DNA of 11,969 nt from JALSIF01 sp026981635 [NCBI: bacterium] (GTDB lineage Bacteria; 4484-113; JALSIF01), in assembly GCA_026981635.1 (NCBI GenBank), contig JALSIF010000258.1, positions 1 to 11,969 on the forward strand, in the 5' to 3' direction. The position numbers and the translations under genes are program-made. Positions 1-7,736 of the stretch are shown here, one piece after another. Under the pieces are notes generated by a model, which was given only the letters and a program-made list of their open reading frames with translations, ran no database searches and was not told where the DNA came from. Position 1 is the first letter of the stretch, and each line of letters begins with the position of its first letter.

Positions 1-1148
1 AGCCGGTGGAGAAGGGAGACCTTTCCATCCTGGTACAGGCAACCGGCACGGTTGAACCCATTGACCTGGTCAAGGTGAAGGCGGAGGCCTCCGGCAAGAT
101 CGTGGAGATGAACGTGGAGGAGGGCCAGTTCATTGAAGCGGGGACGGTGATTGCCCGCCTTGACCAGACCGACCAGCGCATCGCCCGCGACCGGGCCAAG
201 GTAGCGGTGGAGCTGGCCAGAAAGGAGCTTGAACGCATCCGCCAGGGGCAGAACCCGGCCAACCTGCGCGCGCTGGAGAATGCGGTGGAGACCGCCCGCC
301 TCAACCTGAAGAACGCCCGCGACAGCTATGAGCGGATAAGAGAGCTCCACGAGCAGGGTTACGCCAGCGACCAGGAACTTGACAATGCCAAGCACCAGCT
401 ATCCCTCGCCGAGGAGCAGCTTAAGAAGACAGAAGAGGACCTGCGCCAGGCCCAAAGCTTTGACCTCAGGCAGGCGGAGAGGCTGGCTGAACTAAGGCTC
501 AAGGACGCCCTACTGGCCCTGGATCAGGCTGAACGCCAGCTGGGCAAGTCAACCGTCATCGCCCCCATCTCGGGGACCATACTCAAGAAGTTCGTCAGCG
601 AAGGAGACACCGTGCAGTCCTCCCTCTCCAGTTTCACCGAGGGAACCACCATCGTCACCATGGCAGACCTAACCGCCATCCAGGTGAGGGCCGATGTGGA
701 TGAGGTGGACATCGGGAGGGTAAAGCCCGGCCAGCGGGTGGAGGTCTCAAGCGACGCCTACCCAGGAGAGGTCTTCCCCGGCAAGGTCAAGCGGGTGCTC
801 CCCCAAGGGAAAAACATCCAGGGGCTGGTGAGCTTTGAGGTGATCATTGAGCTTGAAAATCCCGAACTTAAGCTCATGCCGGGAATGACGGTTGACTGCG
901 ACATCTACGCCGAGGAGCTGAAGGACGTACTGCTGGTTCCCTTTGAGGCAGTGAGGGCTGACGAGGACGACAACCCCATCGTCTATGTGTGGAGCGACGA
1001 GGGCAAGGAACCGGAGAAGCGCAGGGTGGAACTCGGCGCAACCGACTACGAAAAGATCCAGATCATCAGCGGAGTGAAGGAGGGGGAGCTGGTCCAGGTG
1101 GAGCACCTGCCCGAAACCCTCACCCTGAGCTTCACCGCCGGGGGCTAG
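1..1148 (+). CDS. Periplasmic adaptor subunit of an ABC exporter (MacA/HlyD family), 5' end missing
   Basis: This is a membrane-fusion (adaptor) protein that bridges an inner-membrane exporter and an outer-membrane channel. The reading frame is open to the left edge, so the N-terminal membrane anchor or signal lies outside the window. The GTG at position 6 is probably internal, because the text GDLSILVQATGTVEP matches the segment just after the anchor in MacA. Numbering from that GTG, residues about 20-55 form the first lipoyl half (ASGKIVEMNVEEG). Residues 57-180 form a long charged coiled-coil hairpin. Residues 181-225 form the second lipoyl half (TVIAPISGTILKKFVSEGD). Residues 225-300 form a beta-barrel domain and 305-380 the membrane-proximal domain. 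The hairpin tip carries R110-x3-L114-x6-S121, the RLS pattern that contacts TolC-type channels. Two permease genes follow 34 bp downstream on the same strand. The substrate is unknown. Confidence 0.9.
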   Translation, partial: PVEKGDLSILVQATGTVEPIDLVKVKAEASGKIVEMNVEEGQFIEAGTVIARLDQTDQRIARDRAKVAVELARKELERIRQGQNPANLRALENAVETARLNLKNARDSYERIRELHEQGYASDQELDNAKHQLSLAEEQLKKTEEDLRQAQSFDLRQAERLAELRLKDALLALDQAERQLGKSTVIAPISGTILKKFVSEGDTVQSSLSSFTEGTTIVTMADLTAIQVRADVDEVDIGRVKPGQRVEVSSDAYPGEVFPGKVKRVLPQGKNIQGLVSFEVIIELENPELKLMPGMTVDCDIYAEELKDVLLVPFEAVRADEDDNPIVYVWSDEGKEPEKRRVELGATDYEKIQIISGVKEGELVQVEHLPETLTLSFTAGG

Positions 1149-1182
1149 CGGTGAAACGAGTGGTGCCTGTCTCAGATGGAAC

Positions 1183-2517
1183 ATGAAGAGAGCGAAGCCA
1201 ACCGGTCCAACCGCTGGCCTCCTAGGTCTTCTTATCAGGAGCCTGGCGGTGGGCAGGTTCACCCTCACCATCGCCGCCCGCAACCTCACCGCCAACCCCA
1301 TGCGTAGCCTGCTCACCTCCCTCGGGCTTCTCATCGGGGTCTCCGGGGTGATCGCCATCGTGGCGGTGGGCGAAGGGGTCAAGGCCTACTTCCGCAGAGA
1401 GCTCAGTCAGCTAGGAAGCAATTTAATGTTTATAATACCCCAAGCAGAAATGGAAGAAGGAAGACTGCTCCAAGTGGCAAAAAAATTTAAGAATGAAGAT
1501 ATTAATTTTTTAAATTTAAACTCAACCACAACTCTAATTGTCTATGGAGCTAGCCAAACTGAGGTACTGGTAAGAGCTAAAGGAAGAAGTCGAAATGTAG
1601 ATATAACTGGTGGAAATCCAGTTAGTGCCGAAGTACTTGATCTTAAATTTTCTCATGGTAGGATGTTTAACCACAGCGAACACCGCAACCGGGCTAAAGT
1701 AGCCGTTTTAGGGAACAAAGTTAAGCAGTGGCTCTTTCCTGGGGTTAGAGACCCAGTGGGTGAGACGATAAGAATCAAGGGGGTCAATTTCAAGGTTATC
1801 GGGGTGGTAAAGCCCCGCGGTCGCATCGGGGGTTCTCCGGATTGGGACAGAATCATATTTATCCCTCTGCCCACCTTTCAGGCCTACATCTCGGGCAAGG
1901 ACGAGGTGGAGTGGATTACTGCGGCGACCAAAACTCCCGAGGAGCTGGGGGTTTCCTCCAACCGGGAAGCCATCAAACTGGCCGAGGCAGAGCTGACCCG
2001 TCTGCTCAGGGTTAAGCGAAAGATTAAGAACCCCTCCAAGGATGACTTTCTCATCCTCACTCCGACCGATTTCCTGGAGTTTGGCGACACCTTCTTCAAC
2101 ATCCTCATCATAGTCTTCGGGGTGGTGGCCATGGTGGCGCTGGTAGTGGGCAGCATCGGGATCATGAACATGATGCTGGTCTCGGTGAGTGAGCGCACCC
2201 GCGAGATCGGGCTGCGCAAGGCGCTGGGGGCTACCCGGCGAAGCATAGTCCTCCAGTTCCTGCTGGAGACCTCCTTCCTTACCCTGACCGGCGGCCTGCT
2301 GGGTCTGCTGGTTGGCTACGCCGCCGGCGAGCTGCTCTCCCTGTGGCTCTCCAGCACCGGCATCTTCTCCGGTGAAGACATCTTCCACGCCGCCATCCCC
2401 CTGCCCTACATCCTCATCACCCTGGGGGTCTCGGTGAGCGTAGGCATCGGGGCAGGCATCTGGCCAGCCATCAAGGCGGCCACCTTGGACCCCATTGAGG
2501 CGCTGAGGTACGAATAG
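1183..2517 (+). CDS. MacB/FtsX-type ABC transporter permease, first of a tandem pair
   Basis: This 444-residue inner-membrane permease has the MacB layout without an ATPase domain. A cytoplasmic N-terminus leads into TM1 at about 44-64 (LLTSLGLLIGVSGVIAIVAV). A large periplasmic domain covers about 65-300, and TM2-TM4 lie near 305-330, 355-385 and 405-430. The segment SERTREIGLRKALGATRRSI (336-355) after TM2 is the family's conserved coupling region for the ATPase. The usual C-terminal signature (PAIKAATLDPIEALRYE) is present. The ATG start is preceded by no strong ribosome-binding site. Bases coding for about residues 80-166 are strikingly AT-rich and use codons such as AGA, TTA, AAA and ATA, unlike the rest of the gene. 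The reading frame stays intact. It lies 34 bp after the adaptor and 7 bp before a second permease, so co-expression is likely. Substrate unknown. Confidence 0.9.
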   Translation: MKRAKPTGPTAGLLGLLIRSLAVGRFTLTIAARNLTANPMRSLLTSLGLLIGVSGVIAIVAVGEGVKAYFRRELSQLGSNLMFIIPQAEMEEGRLLQVAKKFKNEDINFLNLNSTTTLIVYGASQTEVLVRAKGRSRNVDITGGNPVSAEVLDLKFSHGRMFNHSEHRNRAKVAVLGNKVKQWLFPGVRDPVGETIRIKGVNFKVIGVVKPRGRIGGSPDWDRIIFIPLPTFQAYISGKDEVEWITAATKTPEELGVSSNREAIKLAEAELTRLLRVKRKIKNPSKDDFLILTPTDFLEFGDTFFNILIIVFGVVAMVALVVGSIGIMNMMLVSVSERTREIGLRKALGATRRSIVLQFLLETSFLTLTGGLLGLLVGYAAGELLSLWLSSTGIFSGEDIFHAAIPLPYILITLGVSVSVGIGAGIWPAIKAATLDPIEALRYE

Positions 2518-2524
2518 CTAGCCA

Positions 2525-3874
2525 ATGGGCGGGAAAAAGCGGCAGCGGGAAAGCACTGACTCCCCGCCGGGGGGTGGATCGGGCCGCCGGTTGGGCACCC
2601 TATTTGCCACCCAAGCCATCCTCATAGACAACCTGCGCATCTCCCTGGAAAGTCTCTTTCGCAATCGCCTGAGGAGCTTTCTCACCCTGCTTGGACTCTT
2701 TATCGGGATCGGGGCGGTGGTTACCATCATGAGCGCCGGCGAAGGACTTAAAAACTACTTCCGCAGCTACACCGAAAAGATCGGTGAAAACACCCTCTAC
2801 GCCATCCCTGCCCGCATCTCCCTGAGTGGCCGGATCAACCGGGAGGCCAAGGCCTTCAAGCTGAGGGATGTGGCCTTCCTGAAAAACAACGCCACCACCC
2901 TGAAGCAGGTGGAGGGCCTGGCCATGGGTCAGACCACCGTCAAGTTCCACAATAGGACCCGCCTCTACCCAGTCTTTGGCGTTGAATCAAGCTTCTGGGA
3001 CTTTGAACAGATTGATATCGTCAGGGGGAGAAACTTCAACCCCGGCGAGATGAAGAGTGCTGCCCGGGTGGTCATCCTGGGCAGCAAGGTGCCCGAAGAC
3101 CTCTTCCCCGAGAACCTTGACCCCGTAGGTGCCTCCATCAAGATCGGCGGCGAGGACTACCTCGTGGTGGGCCTGCTGGAAGAGGTAGGACAGCGGGGCT
3201 CCTTCAACGTGGACAAGAGCCTCTACCTTCCCCTCTCCACCGTCCAGCAGAGGATTCTGGGCAGCGACGAGATAGTCACCATCTACCTCAAGACCAAGTC
3301 CCCCGAGCAGCTGGGGGTCTCAACCTCCAAGCAGGCGGTGGAGCTGGCCAAGGCAGAGGTGACCCGCTTGCTGCGCATCTCACGACGCATCAGAGACCCC
3401 TCCAAGGACGACTTCATCGTCATGGACATCGCCGCCTTCGTTGACTTCGCAACTCAGTTTGTCAGCGTATTAGTAATCGTTTTCGGGGTCATCGCACTCA
3501 TTGCTTTGATTGTGGGGGGGGTGGGAGTCATGAACGTGATGCTGGTATCAGTAACCGAACGGGCGCGAGAAATCGGCCTGCGCAAGGCCATCGGCGCCCA
3601 CCCGCTGGTCATCATGACCCAGTTTCTGCTGGAGGCGGGCATCCTCTCCCTGGGCGGAGGGCTGGGGGGAATCATCCTGGGCTATCTGGGGGGTTGGGGG
3701 CTGGCCGCCTTCCTCAGCAACCTGCCCGGGGTGACCGAGCAGATCGTTCCCGCCATTCCTCTGGATCAGGCCCTGCTTGCCACCGGGATTGCGGTGGCGG
3801 TGGGCATCATCTTTGGCACCTGGCCAGCGGTAAGGGCCGCCCGGCTTGACCCGGTAGTAGCGCTGAGAAACTAG
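2525..3874 (+). CDS. MacB/FtsX-type ABC transporter permease, second of a tandem pair
   Basis: This 449-residue permease is a paralogue of the gene just upstream. A hydrophilic, Arg/Gly/Ser-rich N-terminal stretch of about 30 residues precedes TM1 (about 52-72). A periplasmic domain covers about 75-308, and TM2-TM4 lie near 312-340, 366-396 and 415-435. The coupling motif TERAREIGLRKAIGAHPLVI (344-363) and the C-terminal end (WPAVRAARLDPVVALRN) match the family. Both permeases share the stretch around PEQLGVST, EVTRLLR and DPSKDDF in the distal periplasmic domain, supporting origin by duplication. The two probably form a heterodimer, which is an inference. The ATG start lies 7 bp after the previous stop and has no good ribosome-binding site, so it may depend on coupled translation. 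Its TAG stop overlaps the stop of the convergent hydrolase gene. Confidence 0.9.
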   Translation: MGGKKRQRESTDSPPGGGSGRRLGTLFATQAILIDNLRISLESLFRNRLRSFLTLLGLFIGIGAVVTIMSAGEGLKNYFRSYTEKIGENTLYAIPARISLSGRINREAKAFKLRDVAFLKNNATTLKQVEGLAMGQTTVKFHNRTRLYPVFGVESSFWDFEQIDIVRGRNFNPGEMKSAARVVILGSKVPEDLFPENLDPVGASIKIGGEDYLVVGLLEEVGQRGSFNVDKSLYLPLSTVQQRILGSDEIVTIYLKTKSPEQLGVSTSKQAVELAKAEVTRLLRISRRIRDPSKDDFIVMDIAAFVDFATQFVSVLVIVFGVIALIALIVGGVGVMNVMLVSVTERAREIGLRKAIGAHPLVIMTQFLLEAGILSLGGGLGGIILGYLGGWGLAAFLSNLPGVTEQIVPAIPLDQALLATGIAVAVGIIFGTWPAVRAARLDPVVALRN

Positions 3875-4716
3875 TCTTCTTGGGTAGTCTCAGCCAGAAA
3901 GTCAACCACCGGTCCCAGGGCGGCTGCCAGCACCGCCTCATGGTCCAGGCGGTCAAATAGCCTGAGGGATACTACCGCCCCAGCTTCCTCCAGAAGCTCG
4001 GCAAGCCTCACCGCCTCCCCGGGAGGGACAATGCGATCTTCCCCTCCGGCCAAGATGAGCACCCTCACCCCAGGGGTGGCCAGCTTGCCGCTGAAGCTTC
4101 GCTGCCGGTAGAGCTTGGGGCACTCCTCCACATCACAGCCCAGCATCTCTCCCAGCCAGCGGCGGCGAAAGTCCTCCCGGGAAAGCCTGGCAACCGAGCT
4201 CAGGTCCCAGGGAGGTGCGATGACCGCCGCTCCCCCAATCCCCGGCAGCCTCTCCATGATTTTTAGGGCCACCAGGGCACCCCGCGAGTAGCCAACCAAA
4301 TAGAGGGGACGCTCCCTTCTCCCTCCTACCAGCCTGCTTATGAGTCGCAAAACATCTTCAACCTCACCCCCGCCCAGCTCCGATCTTCCCCTTCGCTCCC
4401 CCCGAAACTCCGGTGCCGCCACCAGAAAGCCGATTCCCGCCAGCCGCCTGGCAAGGTGAAGGTCCAGCCTTCTCAGTCCCACGAAGTCACCGTGGAGGTA
4501 GATGAGCAGCGGGAGGGTGGCAGGGTCCCTATCCTTGGGCCAGGCTAAAAAGAGCCTGAGTTTCTCGCCGGAGAGACTCCGGTAGCTTCTAAGTTCACCC
4601 CGCACCCCGGCTCCCACTCCCAGCGGTCCTCCCCGGGCAACCGGGGACCATGACAGGGCAAGGCTAAAAGCCAGCGCGGCCACCAAGAGCCCATTTATCC
4701 TCCCGGCCGCTCCCAT
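3871..4716 (-). CDS. Exported alpha/beta hydrolase (dienelactone hydrolase / prolyl oligopeptidase-like)
   Basis: This is a 281-residue serine hydrolase of the alpha/beta fold. Residues 1-27 look like a signal peptide: Arg6, a hydrophobic core at about 9-22, and possible cleavage near A27. The oxyanion region is LIYLHGDF (71-78), the nucleophile elbow is GYSRG with Ser144, the acid is probably Asp227 in GGEDRIVPP, and the base is His259 in DRLDHE. All three triad positions are therefore present. Cys194 and Cys199 could form a disulfide after export. The substrate cannot be inferred, since esterases, peptidases and dienelactone hydrolases share this plan. The start ATG is one base beyond the recJ stop, so it is likely the last gene of the secD-secF-recJ operon and translationally coupled to recJ. 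Its TAG stop overlaps the stop of the convergent permease gene. Confidence 0.82.
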   Translation of the reverse strand: MGAAGRINGLLVAALAFSLALSWSPVARGGPLGVGAGVRGELRSYRSLSGEKLRLFLAWPKDRDPATLPLLIYLHGDFVGLRRLDLHLARRLAGIGFLVAAPEFRGERRGRSELGGGEVEDVLRLISRLVGGRRERPLYLVGYSRGALVALKIMERLPGIGGAAVIAPPWDLSSVARLSREDFRRRWLGEMLGCDVEECPKLYRQRSFSGKLATPGVRVLILAGGEDRIVPPGEAVRLAELLEEAGAVVSLRLFDRLDHEAVLAAALGPVVDFLAETTQED

Positions 4717-4717
4717 C

Positions 4718-6451
4718 CTAGGCAGGTCTGAGGTCCCTCAGCTCTAGCCGAGGGCGGAGTTCACTTCTGAACTCATCCACCCCCAGACGAACCAGCAGAT
4801 CAAAGGCCCCGTCCACTGCCCCGATGCTGTCGGCCAAGTGGGACAGGCGAAAGCCGATCAGCTCAAGCTCCTCCCCTTCCCAGCTCACCTTCAGTCTCAG
4901 GTGGGTTTTGTCGCTCCCCACCAGGGAGTGACCCACCACCCGGGCAGTGGGGATGATCAGGTGGGGTTCGGGGAACCCTTCCCCAAAGGGATGAAGCTTC
5001 TCAAAGCCGGTGAGAAGATCGGCCGGGCCGTCCTGGGGAGTGAGGTAGCCATCCACCCTGACCTCTTGCTGGTCAACCCGGGTGGATGCTGCCCTGGCCC
5101 GCTGACAGGCCTCCACCAGATGGCCCAGGTTCTGCCGGGGAACGGTAAGCCCGCAGGCGTCGGGATGTCCCCCCCAGCGGATAAGTCCCGCCTCCCCGGC
5201 CACCTCATCCAGCAGCGCCTTGAGATCTACCCCGCCAAAGCTGCGCCCGCTGCCGTGGAGGGTCCCTGGCCGGGCAGCATGGGCAGTTAGCAGCAGGGTG
5301 GGCCGACGAACCCGGTTGGCGATGTGGGCGGCCACTATCCCCACTACCCCACAGTGCCATTCCTCACCTGCCAGCACCACCACTTCCGGGGGACCATCCG
5401 GATAGTGTTCCCTGAGGAGCAGCAGCGCCTCTCGCTCCACCCTCTCCTGGATGGAGCGGCGGGACTGGTTGCACTGTTCCAGGCTCTCAACCAGACTGCC
5501 CGCCCGATGGGGATCGCTCTCCCAGAGCGCCCGAAAAACCAGGTTGGCGTCCGCCATCCTTCCCGGCGCATTGAGCCGGGGGACGATGCGCATGGCCACA
5601 TCCCAGGCGGTAATCACTCTTTTGCCGGCTAGCCTGGCCTTCTCCAACAAAGCTCGCATGCCAAGCGGCAGCCAATCAGGTCCTGCCGCCAAACGCTCCA
5701 GCGAGAGCTTGGCCAGATGACGGTTGAATCCCACCAAGGGGACCACATCCCCCACCGTGGCCAGGCCCGCCAGGACGAGCATCCCCTCAAGCTTTTCGTC
5801 CCACTCCCTCCCCGCCTGCCGATAGAGCTCCATCGCCAGAAGCAGGGCAAGCCCCGCTGAACAGGGGAGAAACTGCTCATCCCCAAGCAGAACAGGGTTT
5901 GCCAAGGTGCACTGGGGTAGCTCCACTCCCGGGCGGTGGTGGTCAACCACATAGACCTCAAGTCCCGCCTCCCTGGCCTCGGCCACCACTCCAGGGTCGC
6001 TGGTACCCACGTCCAGGGCCAGGATGTGGCGATAGCCCCTACGGTGAGCAGTAAGCAGGGGCTCCAGATGGAGGCCATAGCCCTGACGCTGGCGGTCAGG
6101 GATAAAGATGTTTACCGGCACCCCCAGCTCATAGAGGGTGTACATGGAGATGAAGCCCGCCACCACCCCGTCGGCATCGTAATCGGAATAGACCAGTACT
6201 GGCTGCCGCTCCCTTCCCGCCTCCAGCAACCCCGCTGCGATCTTCTCAAGTTCAGGCAACCTGTCCAAACCCCGCTTAATGTCAGCCAGAGTTGGACTGA
6301 TGAACTGGGAGAGGGGCTGGCACTCCTCCACTTCCCGCGCAAGGATCAGCTGTTGCCAGAGAGGGGAGAGACCAAACTCCACCTGCCACTCGGGCCTCGG
6401 GCAGGTATCCCTTAGCCGGGGTTCCTGCCACTCATACTTGGGTATGCGCAT
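4718..6451 (-). CDS. recJ: Single-stranded-DNA-specific exonuclease RecJ
   Basis: RecJ is a cytoplasmic 5'-3' exonuclease on single-stranded DNA that acts in recombination and base-excision or mismatch repair. The 577-residue protein carries the DHH-superfamily motifs in order. These are SDYDADGVVAG (89-99, metal ligands D90 and D92), LDVGTSD (146-152, D147), VVDHH (168-172), TVGDVVPL with D235, and RLNAPGRM (292-299). The DHHA1 part follows with GVVGIVAAHIAN (368-379), GSGRSFGGVDL (400-410) and GGHPDACGL (427-435). Residues about 465-577 match the RecJ OB-fold (KLHPFGEGFPEPHLII). Tyr88 stands where the Thermus enzyme has His in motif I; other RecJ proteins also vary there. The length is that of the core enzyme with no extra C-terminal domain. 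It starts 53 bp after secF and is followed after one base by the hydrolase gene. Confidence 0.95.
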   Translation of the reverse strand: MRIPKYEWQEPRLRDTCPRPEWQVEFGLSPLWQQLILAREVEECQPLSQFISPTLADIKRGLDRLPELEKIAAGLLEAGRERQPVLVYSDYDADGVVAGFISMYTLYELGVPVNIFIPDRQRQGYGLHLEPLLTAHRRGYRHILALDVGTSDPGVVAEAREAGLEVYVVDHHRPGVELPQCTLANPVLLGDEQFLPCSAGLALLLAMELYRQAGREWDEKLEGMLVLAGLATVGDVVPLVGFNRHLAKLSLERLAAGPDWLPLGMRALLEKARLAGKRVITAWDVAMRIVPRLNAPGRMADANLVFRALWESDPHRAGSLVESLEQCNQSRRSIQERVEREALLLLREHYPDGPPEVVVLAGEEWHCGVVGIVAAHIANRVRRPTLLLTAHAARPGTLHGSGRSFGGVDLKALLDEVAGEAGLIRWGGHPDACGLTVPRQNLGHLVEACQRARAASTRVDQQEVRVDGYLTPQDGPADLLTGFEKLHPFGEGFPEPHLIIPTARVVGHSLVGSDKTHLRLKVSWEGEELELIGFRLSHLADSIGAVDGAFDLLVRLGVDEFRSELRPRLELRDLRPA

Positions 6452-6504
6452 GGGTGGTTGCTTAGAAAATAGCGCACCGCGGGCAGGCTGTCACCTGGAA
6501 AAGG

Positions 6505-7677
6505 CTAGCCGCTGGGACTGTCCTCTTCTTCCTCTCCTCCGGGCGCTGAGCCGGTCTCCTCAGTCACCCGCTTAACCTCCAGCAACTTTCGCTCCTCCTC
6601 TCTCCGCTTGGCCTTCTTCTTGGCCTTCTTCCTGGCCTCCCGCCTGCTCTCCTCGGGACGGGCCTTCCTTTCTGGCTTCTTCGCCTTCTGGGCGCGAGTG
6701 GCCATCCGTTCAGCCAGCTCGGCTAGGGTGAGGGTACGCTCCTCATCTTCTCCCCGCATGGCATAGACAAAGGGGGAGGCGATAAAGATGGAGGAGTAGG
6801 TTCCCGCAAGAATGCCTACCATAAGCGCTGCCACGAAGTCACGAATAGTATGGCCACCGAAGACAAATAGAGCTAACAGTACTGCCAGGGTGGTACCGCT
6901 GGTGTTTAGGGACCTGACCAGGGTCTGGGTAAGGCTGAGGTCTATCACATCCCTCAGCCTAAGGGTGGGGAAGTTTCGCATGTTCTCCCGGATACGGTCA
7001 AAGATGATGATGCTATCGTTGATGGAGTATCCGATGATGGTGAGAATGACGGCGATGAAGGCACCGTTTATCTCTATTCTGGCCAGGGCCGACACCCCCA
7101 GGGTGATCAACACATCGTGAAGCAGAGCCACGATCGCCCCGAAGGCAAACACCAGCGAGGTGAAGCGGGCAAAGATGTAGATGAGGATGACAAAGCTTCC
7201 CACCACCAAGGCAATGATGGCCTTGCGGATGAGCTCGGTACTCACCGTGGGACCAACCGTCTCTTCGGAGAGGACTCTGTTTTCTCCCAGCGAGATGGTT
7301 AGGTCCTCCTTGAGCTGCTCCATCTTTTCGGCGTGCTGGGCGTTCTGTTCCTCGGGGGAGAGCTCCGGATCCACCGGCACCTTGATCCTGATCTGGTAGG
7401 TGTTCTCCTCCCCCACCACCCTCTGCACCAGGGGGTCACGGGTGGAGTACTTGGCGGCAATCTCGGCGATCTCCTTGGAGGAGACCTGCTCGTCAAAGCG
7501 AACCTCCAGCATGGTTCCGCCCAGGAAGTCAATCCCCAGCCGGAAGGGCTCTCCGATGGAGCGTTGGTTGTAGAACATGCCTGCAAATCCAGCCAGAATG
7601 ACCAGGATGGAGATGACTATCCAAAGGCGGCTCCACCTGAGGTAGGGGAAGGGCCTTGCCTCTTTAAGCCACTCCAT
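6505..7677 (-). CDS. secF: Protein translocase subunit SecF with a long charged C-terminal tail
   Basis: SecF works with SecD in the inner membrane and uses the proton gradient to help finish Sec-dependent export. The protein has 390 residues. TM1 lies at about 18-36. The periplasmic domain begins with GIDFLGGTMLEVRF (48-61), a family signature. TM2-TM6 lie between about 150 and 305. YSINDSIIIFDRIRENMR (217-234) and TLVRSLNTSGTT (252-263) are diagnostic SecF motifs. A typical SecF ends near residue 310. Here about 80 more residues follow, first Lys/Arg/Glu-rich (about 325-370, including KKAKKKAKRR) and then acidic and Gly/Ser-rich (GGEEEEDSPSG). The tail should be cytoplasmic. AGGGGG on the sense strand about 8 bases before the ATG is a plausible ribosome-binding site. 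It lies 59 bp after secD and 53 bp before recJ. Confidence 0.95.
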   Translation of the reverse strand: MEWLKEARPFPYLRWSRLWIVISILVILAGFAGMFYNQRSIGEPFRLGIDFLGGTMLEVRFDEQVSSKEIAEIAAKYSTRDPLVQRVVGEENTYQIRIKVPVDPELSPEEQNAQHAEKMEQLKEDLTISLGENRVLSEETVGPTVSTELIRKAIIALVVGSFVILIYIFARFTSLVFAFGAIVALLHDVLITLGVSALARIEINGAFIAVILTIIGYSINDSIIIFDRIRENMRNFPTLRLRDVIDLSLTQTLVRSLNTSGTTLAVLLALFVFGGHTIRDFVAALMVGILAGTYSSIFIASPFVYAMRGEDEERTLTLAELAERMATRAQKAKKPERKARPEESRREARKKAKKKAKRREEERKLLEVKRVTEETGSAPGGEEEEDSPSG

Positions 7678-7736
7678 CTTGCGTCCCCCTGACTGTGCCT
7701 GCCTGAAAACCTGATGCCCTCATGCGCTCTTTTCCT

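Noticed and set aside
747-1382. 211-codon minus-strand open frame across the adaptor and permease genes
   Set aside because: It is opposite two well-supported plus-strand genes, has low-complexity text and matches no family; GC-rich DNA gives long false frames.
1431-1436. Perfect TATAAT inside the first permease gene
   Set aside because: It falls in the AT-rich patch, where such a match is expected by chance. No -35-like hexamer stands 17 bp upstream, and no separate gene would start after it.
1708-2388. 226-codon minus-strand open frame within the first permease
   Set aside because: It lies fully antisense to conserved permease coding sequence and shows no recognisable domain.
4838-5632. 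Plus-strand open frames opposite recJ
   Set aside because: recJ has all its catalytic motifs across this region, so these frames are antisense shadows.
6590-6690. Repetitive-looking Lys/Arg codons at the secF 3' end as a tandem repeat
   Set aside because: The repeat is of amino-acid type with varied codons and no fixed DNA unit; it is better described as a charged tail.
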